Below, piece by piece: positions 16,298-27,038 of a stretch of DNA of 64,000 bases. A program made the position numbers and the translations under genes. Positions within the stretch are counted from its first letter, which is position 1; every line of letters starts with the position of its first letter. The notes beneath the pieces are model-generated. The model had not been told where the DNA came from and did no database searches. It was given only the letters and a program-made list of their open reading frames with translations. The stretch comes from Rhodospira trueperi (GTDB taxonomy: Bacteria; Pseudomonadota; Alphaproteobacteria; Rhodospirillales; Rhodospirillaceae): positions 1 through 64,000 of the forward strand of contig NZ_FNAP01000005.1 in the NCBI RefSeq assembly GCF_900101965.1, in the 5' to 3' direction.

Positions 16298-16708
16298 ATG
16301 ACGTTCAACGACCTCTGCATCAAGCTGTTCGGCCGGCCGTGGTCGGATGGCCGCAAGAGCGCCAACCCGACCATCGGGTCCGGGGGGGCGCTGGTCTTCA
16401 TTCTCGGCGCGTTGATGATGGTGCCCGGCGTCGGCTCGGCGGTGACGGTGCGGCATCTGCCCATCTGGCCGGAGAGGCTCAACAAATACGGGCGCCATCA
16501 CTATACCCATGGGGGGGTCTGGCTGTTCACGGCCCTCTTCGTCCCTCTGTTCTGGATGTGGGTCAGGGTGATCGTTACCACGGCCCGCCTGAGCCCGCAG
16601 GCGAACCGCCAAGAAGAGCAAACAAAAGCCCCCGGCGCGCAAACGCCGGGGGCTTTTGGAACGGACGGACGAGCCGGGGCGGCCCGCCCCGTCCCCAGGA
16701 GGCCTTAG
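16298..16708 (+). CDS. Small membrane protein with two hydrophobic segments
   Basis: A 136-residue frame. Hydrophobic segments lie near residues 27-50 ([18 protein letters not shown]) and 73-98 ([20 protein letters not shown]), separated by a polar loop. AAGGGGAACC precedes the ATG. The last 30 or so codons cross a 15-base-pair terminator hairpin and end inside the glnA stop region, so the natural C terminus may be altered or the true end unusual. No family recognised. It converges with glnA. Confidence 0.55.
   Translation: MTFNDLCIKLFGRPWSDGRKSANPTIGSGGALVFILGALMMVPGVGSAVTVRHLPIWPERLNKYGRHHYTHGGVWLFTALFVPLFWMWVRVIVTTARLSPQANRQEEQTKAPGAQTPGAFGTDGRAGAARPVPRRP
16623..16658. terminator. Bidirectional terminator between the membrane gene and glnA
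   Basis: A perfect 15-bp stem (CAAAAGCCCCCGGCG with CGCCGGGGGCTTTTG) and a six-base loop. The A/T-rich ends give a T tract on either strand. It serves glnA on the minus strand and probably the convergent small gene on the plus strand. Confidence 0.85.
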
Positions 16709-18114
16709 ACCGAGTAGTACATCTGGTATTCGACCGGGTGCGGGGTGTGCTCGAAGGCGTACACCTCTTCCCACTTCAGTTCCAGATAGCCGTCGATCAT
16801 GTCGTCGGTCATCACGTCGCCCTTCTTGAGGAAGTCGCGGTCGGCGTCCAGCGACTCCAGGGCCTCGCGCAGGCTGCCGCAGACCGTCGGCACGCCGGCC
16901 AGTTCTTCCGGCGGCAGGTCGTACAGGTTCTTGTCCATCGGGTCGCCCGGATGGATCTTGTTCTCGATGCCGTCCAGACCGGCCATCATCATGGCGGTGA
17001 AGGCCAGATAGGGGTTGGCGGACGGATCCGGGAAGCGGACCTCGACGCGCTTGCCCTTCGGGCTGGAGACGTACGGGATACGGCAGGAAGCGGAGCGGTT
17101 GCGGGCCGAGTAGGCCAGCAGCACCGGGGCCTCGAAGCCCGGGATCAGGCGCTTGTAGCTGTTGGTGCTGGGGTTGGTAAAGGCGTTGATGGCGCGGGCG
17201 TGCTTGATGATGCCGCCGATGTAGTACAGCGCGGTGTCCGACAGGTCGGCATAGCCCGAACCGGCGAACAGCGGCTTGCCGTCCTTCCAGATCGACTGGT
17301 GCGTGTGCATGCCCGAGCCGTTGTCGCCCATGACCGGCTTCGGCATGAAGGTCGCGGTTTGGCCGTAGGCGGCGGCGACCTGATGGACCACGTACTTGTA
17401 GATCTGCATCGCGTCGGCGGCCTGGATCAGGGTGCCGAACTTCAGGCCCAACTCGTGCTGGGACGGCGCCACCTCGTGGTGGTGCTTTTCCATCTCCAGG
17501 CCCATTTCGCACATCACGGTGACCATCTCGGCGCGCAGGTCCTGGGCGCTGTCCACCGGCGGCACCGGGAAGTAGCCGCCCTTGACCGACGGACGGTGAC
17601 CGAAGTTGCCCTCCGGCAGGTCCTTGCCGGTCACGTAGGGGCCTTCCTCCGAGTCGATCTCGAAGCCGATCTTGTTCATGTCGACCTGATACTTGACATC
17701 GTCGAACACGAAGAACTCGGCTTCGGGTCCGAAGAACGCGGTATCGCCGATGCCGGCCGACTGCATGTAGGCCAGCGCCTTTTTGGCCACCGAGCGCGGA
17801 TCACGATCATAGGGCTGGCCGGTTGAGGGCTCCAGCACGTCGCAGAACAGCACCAGCAGGGGCTGGGCGGCGAATGGGTCCATCACGGCCGTGGACAGAT
17901 CCGGCTTCAGGATCATGTCGGACTCGTTGATGGTCTTCCAGCCCGCGATCGAGGAGCCGTCGAACATGATGCCCTCGGTCAGCGTGTCCTCGTCGATGGT
18001 GGACACATGCTGGGCGGTGTGCTGCCACTTGCCCTTGGGGTCAGTGAAGCGGAAATCGACGAACTTGACGTCGTTTTCCTTAATCATTTCCAGAATGGTG
18101 CTGACGTCCGACAT
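16705..18114 (-). CDS. glnA: Glutamine synthetase, type I
   Basis: A 469-residue GSI enzyme that joins ammonia and glutamate to glutamine using ATP. Visible features are [12 protein letters not shown], the FDGSSIAGW substrate loop, [16 protein letters not shown], and the adenylylation tyrosine in [10 protein letters not shown] near residue 398. The length is typical of the adenylylated alpha/gammaproteobacterial form. The gene follows glnB on the same strand after 97 bases, the common glnBA operon, so activity is probably tuned by GlnB and GlnE. A terminator lies 47 bases downstream. Confidence 0.98.
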   Translation of the reverse strand: MSDVSTILEMIKENDVKFVDFRFTDPKGKWQHTAQHVSTIDEDTLTEGIMFDGSSIAGWKTINESDMILKPDLSTAVMDPFAAQPLLVLFCDVLEPSTGQPYDRDPRSVAKKALAYMQSAGIGDTAFFGPEAEFFVFDDVKYQVDMNKIGFEIDSEEGPYVTGKDLPEGNFGHRPSVKGGYFPVPPVDSAQDLRAEMVTVMCEMGLEMEKHHHEVAPSQHELGLKFGTLIQAADAMQIYKYVVHQVAAAYGQTATFMPKPVMGDNGSGMHTHQSIWKDGKPLFAGSGYADLSDTALYYIGGIIKHARAINAFTNPSTNSYKRLIPGFEAPVLLAYSARNRSASCRIPYVSSPKGKRVEVRFPDPSANPYLAFTAMMMAGLDGIENKIHPGDPMDKNLYDLPPEELAGVPTVCGSLREALESLDADRDFLKKGDVMTDDMIDGYLELKWEEVYAFEHTPHPVEYQMYYSV

Positions 18115-18211
18115 GACCGTTCGTTCCCTTGTCCTTGGCTGTACTTACAGTGCCTGGTGGTGAGCCTGTGTCCAAGCCGGCGAGGCGCCGGCCCACGCGC
18201 GCTGGGCGCGT

Positions 18212-18724
<513 letters not shown>

Positions 18725-18786
18725 TCATAGGCACAAACGGACGCGCGTCCCGCGCCAAGACGTCATCATCACCGCCGGAGCCGCTT

Positions 18787-19140
18787 ATGTCGCTGACCCA
18801 CGCCTTCGCGGCCCTGTATGCCGCCCTGGAAATCCTCGCCGCGATGGACGCGGATCTCAGCCACCGCCTGAGCGTGGTCTACCGCCGCTGTCTGCGCTCG
18901 CTGGACATTGACACCATCGAGCCGGCGACCCTGCGCGATCAGATCCGCGCCGTGCGGGACCGTTTGGCCGAGCACGATCCGGACGGTGCGGCCGGGGCTA
19001 TTGCGACGCGGGTCTCGCGCCTCGACGGGATGTCGAGCCAGGACATGGAGGATCTGGCCCGCCAGATCGTTGATCTTTACATGGACCTGCTGCTGGGCGG
19101 CCGGTCGGGCGCGGACACCCGGGGCGTGCGGTCGGCCTGA
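18787..19140 (+). CDS. Hypothetical helical protein, 117 aa
   Basis: A 117-residue, mostly alpha-helical soluble protein starting MSLTHAFAALYAALEILAAM. No signal peptide, membrane helix or known motif is seen. Codon use is like that of neighbouring genes, and GGAG lies about nine bases upstream of the ATG. It stands alone: divergent from glnB and convergent with the XdhC gene 25 bases away. I do not recognise the family. Confidence 0.65.
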   Translation: MSLTHAFAALYAALEILAAMDADLSHRLSVVYRRCLRSLDIDTIEPATLRDQIRAVRDRLAEHDPDGAAGAIATRVSRLDGMSSQDMEDLARQIVDLYMDLLLGGRSGADTRGVRSA

Positions 19141-19164
19141 CGCCAGCCGTTCACCCCCCAGCTT

Positions 19165-20151
19165 TTACCACATGGACTCGGCGTGGGCCTCAACCGACGG
19201 CCGGCGTGCGCGATAGGCGCGGATCACCCCGGCAAGGATCGAGGTGGCGATCTCCGCCGGGGTGGCGGCGTGGATCGGCACCCCCGCCGGACCCTCGATT
19301 CGGGCCAGCGCGGCCTCGTCCAGGCCGTCCTCGCGCAGGTCCGCGAGCCGGGCGGTGTGGGCGGTGCGGCTGCCCAGCGCACCGATGAAGAACGCGGGGG
19401 AGGCGAGGGCACGATGCAGCATCGGCCGCTCAGCCTCGTGGTCGTGAAACAGGGAGACGACGGCTGTGGACGGATCGATCTCCACCGACGCGACCGTGGC
19501 GCGGGTGAGGCGAAGCATCTCCGCGCCCCGGCCGATGCTGGAGGGTGGATCGTCCGTCAGGACCACCACTTCGTATCCGTTCAACGTCGCCATGTGCGCG
19601 CACGGTGCCACGATGGGACCGCGACCGGCCAGCACCAAGCGGGGCGTCGGTCGGTACAGTCGGCGGAACGTCGTTGTGTCCCACCACGCCAGTTCGGTCG
19701 TCGCGAAGATCGCGTCGTCGCCACGGCCGGGTTCCTCAAGGTGGCTGCCGCCTCCCTCCGTGTCGGTGACAAGCACCACCGGGCACCGGGCGTCCATGGC
19801 CCCGGCCACCTGGGCCAGCGCTTTATTGGTGACGGTGACGTCGACGTATACGTCAACGGCGCCGCCACAGGGCAGGCGCAGATCGACATATCGCGAGCCC
19901 TCGCCGAACCGGACCATGCGGTTGCGGCCCTTGGCCATGGCGGCCCGGGCCTCGGCGGCGATGCCCGCCTCGACGCAGCCGCCGGAGATGAGGCCCGCCA
20001 CCTGTCCGTCCGTCGCGACGGCGAGCTGGCTGCCGAGCGGTCTCGGCCCGGACGCGCTCTTACGCACCAGGGTGACCAGCGCTCCGGCGCCTTCGGCGTG
20101 GCGCCACGCCAGCAGATCGGGAAGGACGTTTTCAGTGAAATTCTCTGTCAT
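19165..20151 (-). CDS. XdhC/CoxI family molybdenum-cofactor maturation protein
   Basis: A 328-residue protein of the XdhC/CoxI type. These proteins bind and sulfurate the molybdenum cofactor before insertion into hydroxylases. The N-terminal domain has [22 protein letters not shown]; the C-terminal Rossmann-like domain has [18 protein letters not shown] and [19 protein letters not shown]. The start at 20151 gives the family length. It is divergent from genes for the small and FAD subunits of a molybdenum hydroxylase, its expected client. The partner large subunit is not present here. Confidence 0.88.
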   Translation of the reverse strand: MTENFTENVLPDLLAWRHAEGAGALVTLVRKSASGPRPLGSQLAVATDGQVAGLISGGCVEAGIAAEARAAMAKGRNRMVRFGEGSRYVDLRLPCGGAVDVYVDVTVTNKALAQVAGAMDARCPVVLVTDTEGGGSHLEEPGRGDDAIFATTELAWWDTTTFRRLYRPTPRLVLAGRGPIVAPCAHMATLNGYEVVVLTDDPPSSIGRGAEMLRLTRATVASVEIDPSTAVVSLFHDHEAERPMLHRALASPAFFIGALGSRTAHTARLADLREDGLDEAALARIEGPAGVPIHAATPAEIATSILAGVIRAYRARRPSVEAHAESMW

Positions 20152-20244
20152 GATCGGGGATTGCCCTGCGAGGTCTCGATTGACAGCGAAGACGGCGCGT
20201 CCGTAGCGTACCATCCGCCGAGACCCTGGAGGAGATGCAATGCC

Positions 20245-20718
20245 ATGTCCATTCCCATCCGCCTCACCGTCAATGGCCGCGCGGTCGAGGTCACGGTGGA
20301 ACCGCGTATCCTTCTGGTGGAGGTGCTGCGGGAGCAACTGGGGCTGACCGGCACGCATGTGGGTTGCGATACAAGCCAGTGTGGGGCCTGCGTGGTCTGG
20401 CTCGACGGCCGGTCGGTCAAGTCCTGCGCCGTTCTGGCGGTGCAGTGCGACGGGTCGGCCGTCACCACCATCGAGGGGCTGGCCGACGGCGAGGTTCTGC
20501 ACCCCATGCAAGCCGCCTTCCGGGAGCACCACGGGCTTCAGTGCGGGTTCTGCACGCCGGGCATGGTCATGAGCGCCGTCGATCTGGTGCATCGGAACCC
20601 GCGCCCGACGGAGGCGGCCATCGCCACCGGCTTGTATGGGAATATCTGTCGCTGCACCGGCTATCGCGGCATCGTGAACGCGGTGCGGGCCGGCGCCGAG
20701 GCGATGGAACAGTCCTAG
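20245..20718 (+). CDS. 2Fe-2S small subunit of a CoxS/xanthine-dehydrogenase-family hydroxylase
   Basis: A 157-residue iron-sulfur subunit. The plant-ferredoxin-like cluster motif [15 protein letters not shown]...C is near residues 43-61, and the second four-cysteine cluster domain has CGFCTPGMV and [10 protein letters not shown]. It moves electrons from a molybdenum subunit to FAD. GGAGGAG precedes the ATG at 20245. It is followed 12 bases later by the FAD subunit gene. The substrate (CO, aldehyde, purine or aromatic) cannot be told without the large subunit. Confidence 0.93.
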   Translation: MSIPIRLTVNGRAVEVTVEPRILLVEVLREQLGLTGTHVGCDTSQCGACVVWLDGRSVKSCAVLAVQCDGSAVTTIEGLADGEVLHPMQAAFREHHGLQCGFCTPGMVMSAVDLVHRNPRPTEAAIATGLYGNICRCTGYRGIVNAVRAGAEAMEQS

Positions 20719-20730
20719 GGAGGTGGCGCC

Positions 20731-21540
20731 ATGTACCCGTTCGCGTATCATCGCCCCTCGTCGATCGAAGAGGCCGTGGCCCTGCTGGCCGATCCGGAAG
20801 CCAAGGCCCTGGCCGGCGGCCAGACCCTGATCCCGGTTCTCAAGCAGCGGCTGGCGATGCCTGAGGCCCTCGTGGACCTGGGCCGGATCGAGTCCCTGAA
20901 GGGGATCCGGCGGGAGGGCGATGCCGTCATCATCGGCGCCGGCACGACGCATGCCGACGTGGCCGCCTCGCCCCTGGTGCGGGAGGCGCTGCCGGCCCTG
21001 GCCGACCTGGCCGGACTGATCGGCGATCCGCAGGTGCGCAATCGGGGGACGCTGGGCGGCTCGGTGGCCAACGCCGATCCGTCCGCCGACTATCCGGCGG
21101 CGGTGCTGGGGCTGGGGGCGACGGTCCACACCGACCGGCGCGCCATTTCCGCCGACGACTATTTCCTCGGTCTGTTTACGACCGCGCTTGAGGGCGGCGA
21201 GCTTGTCACCGCCGTGTCGTTTGCCGTGGCCGAGGTGGCGGCCTATCGGTCGGTGCGCAATCCGGCCTCCGGGTATGCCGTGGCGGGCGTGTTCGTGGCC
21301 CGGGTCGGGCAGGGGGTGCGCGTGGCCGTGACCGGCGCGGGGCCGAGCGCCTTCCGCGCCACCGCCCTGGAGCAGGCGCTGGCGGACTCGTTCACGCCGG
21401 AGGCCGCGCGCGCGGTCTCCTGGCCCGAGGAGGGCCTCAACGAGGACCTGCACGCTTCCCCGGCCTACCGGGCGGCGCTGATTCCGGTGTTGGCGGCGCG
21501 CGCGGTGGCGGCGTGCTGCGGGACCGTTGCGTCCGGTTGA
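20731..21540 (+). CDS. FAD-binding middle subunit (CoxM-like) of a molybdenum hydroxylase
   Basis: A 269-residue flavoprotein subunit. The FAD-binding signatures are AGGQTLIPVLKQRL near residue 29 and the RNRGTLGGSVANADPSADYP region near 106, both typical of CoxM/CutM/XdhA-type proteins. It lies 12 bases after the 2Fe-2S subunit gene. The next gene is dapD, not the large molybdopterin subunit, so this operon is incomplete at this locus. Confidence 0.92.
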   Translation: MYPFAYHRPSSIEEAVALLADPEAKALAGGQTLIPVLKQRLAMPEALVDLGRIESLKGIRREGDAVIIGAGTTHADVAASPLVREALPALADLAGLIGDPQVRNRGTLGGSVANADPSADYPAAVLGLGATVHTDRRAISADDYFLGLFTTALEGGELVTAVSFAVAEVAAYRSVRNPASGYAVAGVFVARVGQGVRVAVTGAGPSAFRATALEQALADSFTPEAARAVSWPEEGLNEDLHASPAYRAALIPVLAARAVAACCGTVASG

Positions 21541-21606
21541 CTTGCCCGGCGCGGCGGGTATGGTCTGCCCAGGTTTCGCCACCCTTCGCCAACGGATGCC
21601 CCCGCC

Positions 21607-22449
21607 ATGACGCTGGAAGCCCTGGAACGCACCATTGAGGACGCCTGGGAGGCCCGGGACGGCATCACGGCGACCACCACCGGCCCCGTGCGCGACGCGG
21701 TCGAGGCGGTGCTGGATGGTCTTGACGCCGGCGTCTATCGGGTGGCCGAGAAGATCGGCGGCGACTGGCGCGTCAACCAGTGGCTCAAGAAGGCCGTGCT
21801 GCTGAGCTTCCGGCTCAACGACATGACGCCCATTGCCGGCGGTGTCGGCGGCGCGTCGTGGTGGGACAAGGTGCCGTCGAAGTTCGAGGGCTGGGACGCC
21901 GAGCGCTTCAAGGCCGCCGGCTTCCGCGCCGTGCCGCCGTGCGCGGTGCGCCGCTCGGCCTACATCGCGCCGGGTGTGGTGCTGATGCCCAGCTACGTCA
22001 ACCTGGGGGCGCGGGTCGAGACCGGCTCCATGGTGGATACCTGGGCCACCGTCGGGTCGTGCGCCCAGATCGGCAGGAACGTGCATCTATCCGGCGGCGT
22101 CGGCATCGGAGGGGTGCTGGAGCCGCTCCAGGCCAACCCGGTCATCATCGAGGATAACGTGTTCGTCGGCGCCCGCTCCGAGGTAGTCGAGGGCGTGATC
22201 GTCGAGGAAGGCGCGGTGCTGTCGATGGGCGTGTTCATCGGCGCCTCGACCAGGATCATTGATCGCGAGACGGGAGAGGTCTTCCGGGGCCGTGTGCCCT
22301 CCTATGCCGTCGTGGTGCCCGGGGCCTTGCCCGGCAAGCCGCTGCCGGACGGATCGCCGGGGCCGTCGCTGTCCTGCGCCGTCATCGTCAAGCGCGTGGA
22401 CGAACAGACGCGCGCCAAGGTTTCGATCAACGATCTGTTGCGTGACTGA
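21607..22449 (+). CDS. dapD: Tetrahydrodipicolinate N-succinyltransferase
   Basis: A 280-residue hexapeptide-repeat acyltransferase. It succinylates tetrahydrodipicolinate in the lysine and diaminopimelate pathway. It contains [15 protein letters not shown], and the left-handed beta-helix with [14 protein letters not shown] and [14 protein letters not shown]. The length is normal for DapD. Its stop overlaps the dapE start by eight bases, so the two successive pathway steps are translationally coupled. Confidence 0.96.
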   Translation: MTLEALERTIEDAWEARDGITATTTGPVRDAVEAVLDGLDAGVYRVAEKIGGDWRVNQWLKKAVLLSFRLNDMTPIAGGVGGASWWDKVPSKFEGWDAERFKAAGFRAVPPCAVRRSAYIAPGVVLMPSYVNLGARVETGSMVDTWATVGSCAQIGRNVHLSGGVGIGGVLEPLQANPVIIEDNVFVGARSEVVEGVIVEEGAVLSMGVFIGASTRIIDRETGEVFRGRVPSYAVVVPGALPGKPLPDGSPGPSLSCAVIVKRVDEQTRAKVSINDLLRD

Positions 22450-23677
22450 CCCCGCCCCCCCTGATCGCGCGGACGCTCCCGCCGGAGACTGGACCGTCGA
22501 GGCCCTGGCCGATCCGTTGCCGCTGGCCCGCGCCCTGATTCGGTGCCGCAGCGTCACGCCCGCCGACGACGGCGCGCTGGATGTCCTTCAGGGCGCGTTG
22601 GTGGCGTTGGGCTTCCGCTGCCGCCGGATGCCGTTCTCGCGGCTCGGCACGCCGGACGTGGACAACCTGTATGCTCGCCGGGGTGAGGCCGGCCCGCATC
22701 TGTGCTTCGCCGGGCATACCGACGTGGTGCCGCCGGGCGGCGGCTGGACTCGCGATCCCTTCGCGGCGACCGTCGAGGACGGCGTGCTGTACGGGCGCGG
22801 GGTCGCCGACATGAAGGGGGGCATCGCCGCCTTCGTCGCCGCCTGCGCCCGCCATGTCGCGGAGGGCGGCCCTGGCCCGGGCTCCATCAGCCTGATGATC
22901 ACGGGCGACGAGGAAGGTCCGGCGCTCAACGGTACGGTGCGCATGGTCGAAACCCTGATGGCCGAGGGCGAAACCATCGACGACTGCCTTGTGGGCGAGC
23001 CCGTCAATCCCGAGCACATGGGCGAGATGGTCAAGGTCGGCCGGCGCGGCAGCCTCAATGCCGTGCTGACCGTCCACGGAACCCAGGGCCATTCCGCCTA
23101 TCCGGAGCGGGCCGACAACCCGATTCCCCGCCTGCTGGAGATGCTCGGGGCAGTGACCGCGCGGCCGTTGGACGAGGGATCGGCGCACTTCCAGCCCTCG
23201 ACTCTGGCCCTGACCAGCATCGACGTCGGCAATCCGGCCACCAATGTCATTCCCGCGTCGGCCCGGGCGATGTTCAACATCCGCTTTAACGACCACCACA
23301 GCGGCGAGTCGCTGGAACGGCATCTGCGCGAGGTGTGCGAGGCGGTCCAGGCGGGACAGCCGGGTCGATTCGAGCTTGAGGTCACGATGTCTGGCGAGAG
23401 CTTCCTGACTCCGCCAGGGCGCCTGTCAGGCCTGATCCAGGACGCCGCCGAGGCGGTGACCGGACAGCGGCCCGCGTTGTCCACGTCGGGTGGCACGTCC
23501 GATGCCCGCTTCATCAAGGACATGGCCAACGTCGCGGAGTTTGGTCTGGTCGGGCGCACCATCCATCGGGCGGATGAATGTTCGACCCTGAGCGACCTGG
23601 AGACCCTGACGGACATTTATCGGCGGGTTCTCGCCAGCTATGGCGCGTTCCGGGAGGAAACGCCATGCCGCCCCTGA
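22442..23677 (+). CDS. dapE: Succinyl-diaminopimelate desuccinylase
   Basis: A 411-residue M20 metallopeptidase-family enzyme that releases diaminopimelate from its succinyl form. The metal ligands are in [24 protein letters not shown], and [21 protein letters not shown] near the C terminus is also typical. The start is taken as GTG at 22442, which overlaps the dapD stop and gives the right length; no in-frame ATG exists before the conserved core. It acts directly after DapD and the aminotransferase step. Confidence 0.94.
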   Translation: MTDPAPPDRADAPAGDWTVEALADPLPLARALIRCRSVTPADDGALDVLQGALVALGFRCRRMPFSRLGTPDVDNLYARRGEAGPHLCFAGHTDVVPPGGGWTRDPFAATVEDGVLYGRGVADMKGGIAAFVAACARHVAEGGPGPGSISLMITGDEEGPALNGTVRMVETLMAEGETIDDCLVGEPVNPEHMGEMVKVGRRGSLNAVLTVHGTQGHSAYPERADNPIPRLLEMLGAVTARPLDEGSAHFQPSTLALTSIDVGNPATNVIPASARAMFNIRFNDHHSGESLERHLREVCEAVQAGQPGRFELEVTMSGESFLTPPGRLSGLIQDAAEAVTGQRPALSTSGGTSDARFIKDMANVAEFGLVGRTIHRADECSTLSDLETLTDIYRRVLASYGAFREETPCRP

Positions 23678-24249
23678 CCGTGACGGAACTCGCGGCCGCG
23701 CTTCACGGTCTGTCCCGCCTGATGCGGCTGGACCGGGAGGGGTTCGAGTACTTCGACGCCAGCCCTGAAGGCCTGCTGAAATCGTTCTGGGTAGCGGTGG
23801 CGTTGCTGCCTCTTTACGGACTCCATATCGTGATGGACCTGACGGTGCTGGGCATCGGGCAGGTGGTGCATCCCGCGCGTTATGTCTCCGTCGAACTGAT
23901 CGCCTATGTCATCGATTGGGCGGCGTTTCCGCTGCTGTTGCTGATGATGGCGCCGGCCCTGGGGCTGGCGCCGATGGTGTTCCGGTTCCTGGTGCCCTTC
24001 AATTGGGTGCAGTTGCCCATCGGCGTCATTGTGCTGCCGCTGGGGCTGCTGGCGCGACTCGAACTGCTGTCCGCCGAGACCGGGAATTCCATCGGGCTGT
24101 TGGTGATTGGCGCCTCATTGCTGGTCACCACCCTGTTGGCCCGGTTCGGGCTTCAGGTCGGCTGGGGACCGGCCGTCGGCGTCACCGTTCTGGGGTTCAC
24201 TCTCAGCCTGTTCGTCAACGCCATCGCCTTTGTCATGACGACGGGGTGA
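23665..24249 (+). CDS. Integral membrane protein, unknown function
   Basis: A 194-residue protein with about five hydrophobic segments from residue 35 onward ([47 protein letters not shown] and others). The N terminus is soluble. It overlaps the end of dapE by 13 bases and has GGAGG upstream, so it is in the dap operon. I do not recognise a family, although similar membrane proteins are found after dapE in related bacteria as far as I recall. Function unknown. Confidence 0.75.
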   Translation: MPPLTVTELAAALHGLSRLMRLDREGFEYFDASPEGLLKSFWVAVALLPLYGLHIVMDLTVLGIGQVVHPARYVSVELIAYVIDWAAFPLLLLMMAPALGLAPMVFRFLVPFNWVQLPIGVIVLPLGLLARLELLSAETGNSIGLLVIGASLLVTTLLARFGLQVGWGPAVGVTVLGFTLSLFVNAIAFVMTTG

Positions 24250-24274
24250 AGCCCGGAATGCGCCGGACGCGGGG

Positions 24275-24991
24275 TTACGTGGTCAGCATGTGGCCGACAA
24301 GGCCGATGGTGAAGCCGGCCACCGCGCCAAGGGGTGGTGCCCAGGCGTTTTCCAGGCGTACCTCCGGTGCGATGTCCTGGAAGGTCAGGTAGAGAATGCC
24401 GCCAGACGCGACCAGCATGATGACGCCAAGGCTTTCCGGCCGGTCGACCAGGAGACCATATCCGGCGGCGGCGGCCAGCGGCCCCAACAAGGCGCATCCG
24501 CCTAGCACGGCCAACGCCGTGGCCGTGCGCAGGGCGTGCCGACCCGCCGTCAGGTCGCGATAGGCGTTGAACCCTTCGGGCAGATTCTGGAGCCCGATCA
24601 GCATCGCCAGCAGAAGGGCGGCCGGCGCCCCGGTGGCCAGCATGGCCCCCAGCGCCAGCGCCTCTGGCACGAAGTCCAGCAGCATGGCCAGCACCTGGGC
24701 CATCTTGGCGCCGCTGTCCTTCAGAACCTTGTCCACCCAGAGGAACAGGATGCCGCCTCCACCCAGGCAGGCGGCGGCGACGGGTGCGTTCAGCACCTCG
24801 GCGCCGTGCGGGGCCAGGACCAGGGCGACGGCCGCGAACAGGACCCCGCCGACCACGGCATTGACGGTGTGCCGCACCTCCATGTCGAGCCAGCCCGGCA
24901 GCAGCGCTTCGACCCGGGCGAGGACGCCCCCCAGGACAATCGCCGCTCCGGCCATGGCCGCGGCGAGAAGGGCGTGGGTGAGTCCGTCCAT
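24275..24991 (-). CDS. ZIP-family metal transporter
   Basis: A 238-residue membrane protein with about seven or eight helices. The ZIP-type metal site motifs are present in modified form: LDFVPEALALGA in the middle and NLPEGFNAYRD in the next helix, then QDIAPE. The usual histidines of HxxPE motifs are replaced by aspartate or asparagine, so metal specificity may differ from zinc. It converges with the dap operon gene at 24249. No metal-responsive site could be identified upstream. Confidence 0.85.
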   Translation of the reverse strand: MDGLTHALLAAAMAGAAIVLGGVLARVEALLPGWLDMEVRHTVNAVVGGVLFAAVALVLAPHGAEVLNAPVAAACLGGGGILFLWVDKVLKDSGAKMAQVLAMLLDFVPEALALGAMLATGAPAALLLAMLIGLQNLPEGFNAYRDLTAGRHALRTATALAVLGGCALLGPLAAAAGYGLLVDRPESLGVIMLVASGGILYLTFQDIAPEVRLENAWAPPLGAVAGFTIGLVGHMLTT

Positions 24992-25036
24992 CGAGGGGCG
25001 CCCTTCGCGGTCAAGTGGGAAGGCGCGGCGGGCCCT

Positions 25037-25384
25037 TTACGCCGCGTCCATGAACTGATCGTAGGCCTTCAGGGCCTCGACCCCATAGACGGTGGCCGGG
25101 CCGCCGCCCATCAACTGCGCCACCCCAATGGTCTCGATAACCTCGCCGCGCGTCGCGCCGGCCTCGATGCACAGCTTGACGTGGTGGGCGATGCAGCCGT
25201 CGCAGCGCACCGTGATGGCGATGGCCAGGGCAATCAGTTCCTTCATCTTGACGGACAGCTCGCCTTCCTTGCCGGCGGTCGCACCCATCAGGCCCTTGAA
25301 GGCGGCCATGGTCTCGGGCTCTGCCTTGGCCAGAGTGCCCATGCCGGCAGCGAGGTCTTTTCCGACCTGCACGAAATCGGTCAT
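25037..25384 (-). CDS. Carboxymuconolactone decarboxylase (AhpD-like) family protein
   Basis: A 115-residue all-helical protein with the CMD/AhpD core: LIALAIAITVRCDGCIAHHVK holds a CxxC pair and a histidine, as in AhpD-like alkylhydroperoxidase proteins. The CxxC suggests redox activity rather than true carboxymuconolactone decarboxylation. Start at 25384 matches the family N terminus. It lies 45 bases from the ZIP transporter on the same strand. Substrate unknown. Confidence 0.88.
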   Translation of the reverse strand: MTDFVQVGKDLAAGMGTLAKAEPETMAAFKGLMGATAGKEGELSVKMKELIALAIAITVRCDGCIAHHVKLCIEAGATRGEVIETIGVAQLMGGGPATVYGVEALKAYDQFMDAA

Positions 25385-25468
25385 TCTCGGTCTCTCCGTT
25401 ACTGGTGCTTGCGGTCTTGTAGAGGTTTCACGGGGCCCGCCCGATTCGTGACCGGCGCGGGCCGTCAT

Positions 25469-25500
25469 ACAAAACCGCCGCCCCAGGGTGGGGGCGGCGG
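25469..25500 (-). terminator. Terminator after the cytochrome c gene
   Basis: CCGCCGCCCC (25475-25484) pairs with GGGGCGGCGG (25491-25500). On the minus strand the stem is followed by TTTTGT. It lies 40 bases past the cytochrome stop codon. Confidence 0.85.
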
Positions 25501-25540
25501 CTTCGTTGGGTGTGCCCGCCGATGTGGCGGGCCGACCCTC

Positions 25541-25963
25541 TTAGTTCAGGGTAGCCAGATAGGCGGCCACATCCGGCGCCGCGTTCGGCGGCAGGCTGAC
25601 GACCATGGCGCTGCGGTTGCCGTCGCCGTACTTGTCCTGGAACGCGGTCACGTTGGAAATGTACTCGGCGATGGCTTCCTCGGTCCACTTTTCAAGGCCG
25701 TTCTCGGCGAAATGGATCGCGGCACTGCCGTTCGGGTTGCGGGCTTCGTAGTCGTACCCTTCGCGCGTGCCGGGGGTGGCGCCCACGATGCCGTACAGGT
25801 TCGGGCCGACCATGTCCTTGCCGCCCTCGTCGAAGGTATGGCAGGCCTTGCAGACGCGGTTGGCCCATTTCTCGCCGTTTTCCACGTCGGCAGCGGATGC
25901 GGTGGTGGCGCTCATGCCCAGGGTCAGGGCGATCCCGGTGGTGGCGATCAAGGTCCTCAGCAT
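25541..25963 (-). CDS. Periplasmic class I cytochrome c
   Basis: A 140-residue c-type cytochrome. It has a signal peptide of about 24 residues ending TASA-AD, a haem-binding CKACH near residue 38, the GPNLYGIVG motif typical of cytochrome c2/c550 types, and a probable methionine ligand in SAMVVSLPP. AAGGAG stands seven bases before the ATG at 25963. It carries electrons in the periplasm, possibly to a terminal oxidase. It is monocistronic with its own terminator. Confidence 0.93.
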   Translation of the reverse strand: MLRTLIATTGIALTLGMSATTASAADVENGEKWANRVCKACHTFDEGGKDMVGPNLYGIVGATPGTREGYDYEARNPNGSAAIHFAENGLEKWTEEAIAEYISNVTAFQDKYGDGNRSAMVVSLPPNAAPDVAAYLATLN

Positions 25964-26477
25964 TGGAGTGTCTCCTTCAGTGTTCTTCCGCGAAACCGGT
26001 TCCTTAGGGTTCAACGAACCACGCAAAAACCAATGTTGTTGAGCCCGTCCGTCACCACGCGGGCCACCATGTGGGCCGCGGCGCCGGGCCGGACTGTCCT
26101 GTCCGGACAGACGGACAGAAGAAGGCTTTATAAGGGATCCGGATCTTCGGCTCAATACGGGTTGATCCCGTTCCCGTTCCCCCAGGTCCCGCGTGTGTCC
26201 TTGCGCGAGTGGTCCTCTGTCCATCCGACAATACGATGATCCGGGTTTGTGGCCGGTTTGTGACCCCTGGGGGGTGTTGCCGGGGCATCGGCGCGCGGCC
26301 AACAACCGTAAGCGCGGGGTCGGCGGCCACTTGCAAACCGCGAAAGGAGTGTGGTAAGGAACCACCGTCTTCGGCGGGAGCCCCGCCGAGAGCCAGTTTT
26401 CATGTTTAATTTCAATGCCCTGCCGAAATCACTCGGTCGGCGGTGTTGAGCAGCACAACCATCGGGACAGCGCGACA
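25964..26477. other. Long regulatory spacer between cytochrome c and atp genes
   Basis: No gene is seen. The stretch contains a GC-rich inverted repeat (CCGGAC/GTCCGG near 26090) and a hairpin CGGCGG/CCGCCG near 26370. An A+T-richer start region before the atp operon lies at about 26395-26415. Promoters for both divergent units must lie here, but none is clear enough to place. Confidence 0.5.
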
Positions 26478-27038
26478 GTGGCATCGGAAACGACACGGGT
26501 ATCCGGGCTGGCCGTTCGCTACGCGACGGCGCTCCACGATCTGGCCGAGGAATCGAAAGCCGTTGACGCGGTGGCCGCCGACCTCAAGGCCCTTCAGGAC
26601 ATGCTGGCGGACAGCGAGGATCTGCGCCGCTTCATCGCCAGTCCGGTGATGTCGCGCGGAGACCATGGGAAAGGCATCCTGGCGTTGGCCGAGCGCATCG
26701 ACGCCGCGCCGGTGACCCGGAACTTCCTGGGCCTTGTGGCGCGCAAGGGCCGCCTGTCGGCCCTGCCCGGCATGATCCTCGCCTTCCAGCGCCATCTGGC
26801 ACGTCGGCGGGGCGAAATGACCGCCCGGGTGATTACCGCCCGGCCGTTGACTGACACCCAGAGCGCGAGCCTCGCCGCCCGCCTGAAGCAGGTCGTCGGC
26901 AACGAGGTCGCCATTGAATCACAGGTCGATCCCGGCCTGCTCGGCGGCATGGTGGTCCGTCTCGGCTCGCGCATGGTCGACAACTCCCTGCGCTCCCGTC
27001 TGCAACGCTTGAGTCTCTCCATGAAAGGGGTTGGATGA
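26478..27038 (+). CDS. atpH: F1 ATP synthase delta subunit
   Basis: A 186-residue OSCP/delta subunit that links the F1 head to the peripheral stalk. Typical features are [13 protein letters not shown] at the N terminus and [31 protein letters not shown] near the end. GTG at 26478 gives the usual N terminus; the longer frame with an ATG at 26415 adds an unlikely segment. It is the first gene of atpHAGDC and overlaps the atpA start region. F0 genes are elsewhere, as is normal in this class. Confidence 0.95.
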   Translation: MASETTRVSGLAVRYATALHDLAEESKAVDAVAADLKALQDMLADSEDLRRFIASPVMSRGDHGKGILALAERIDAAPVTRNFLGLVARKGRLSALPGMILAFQRHLARRRGEMTARVITARPLTDTQSASLAARLKQVVGNEVAIESQVDPGLLGGMVVRLGSRMVDNSLRSRLQRLSLSMKGVG

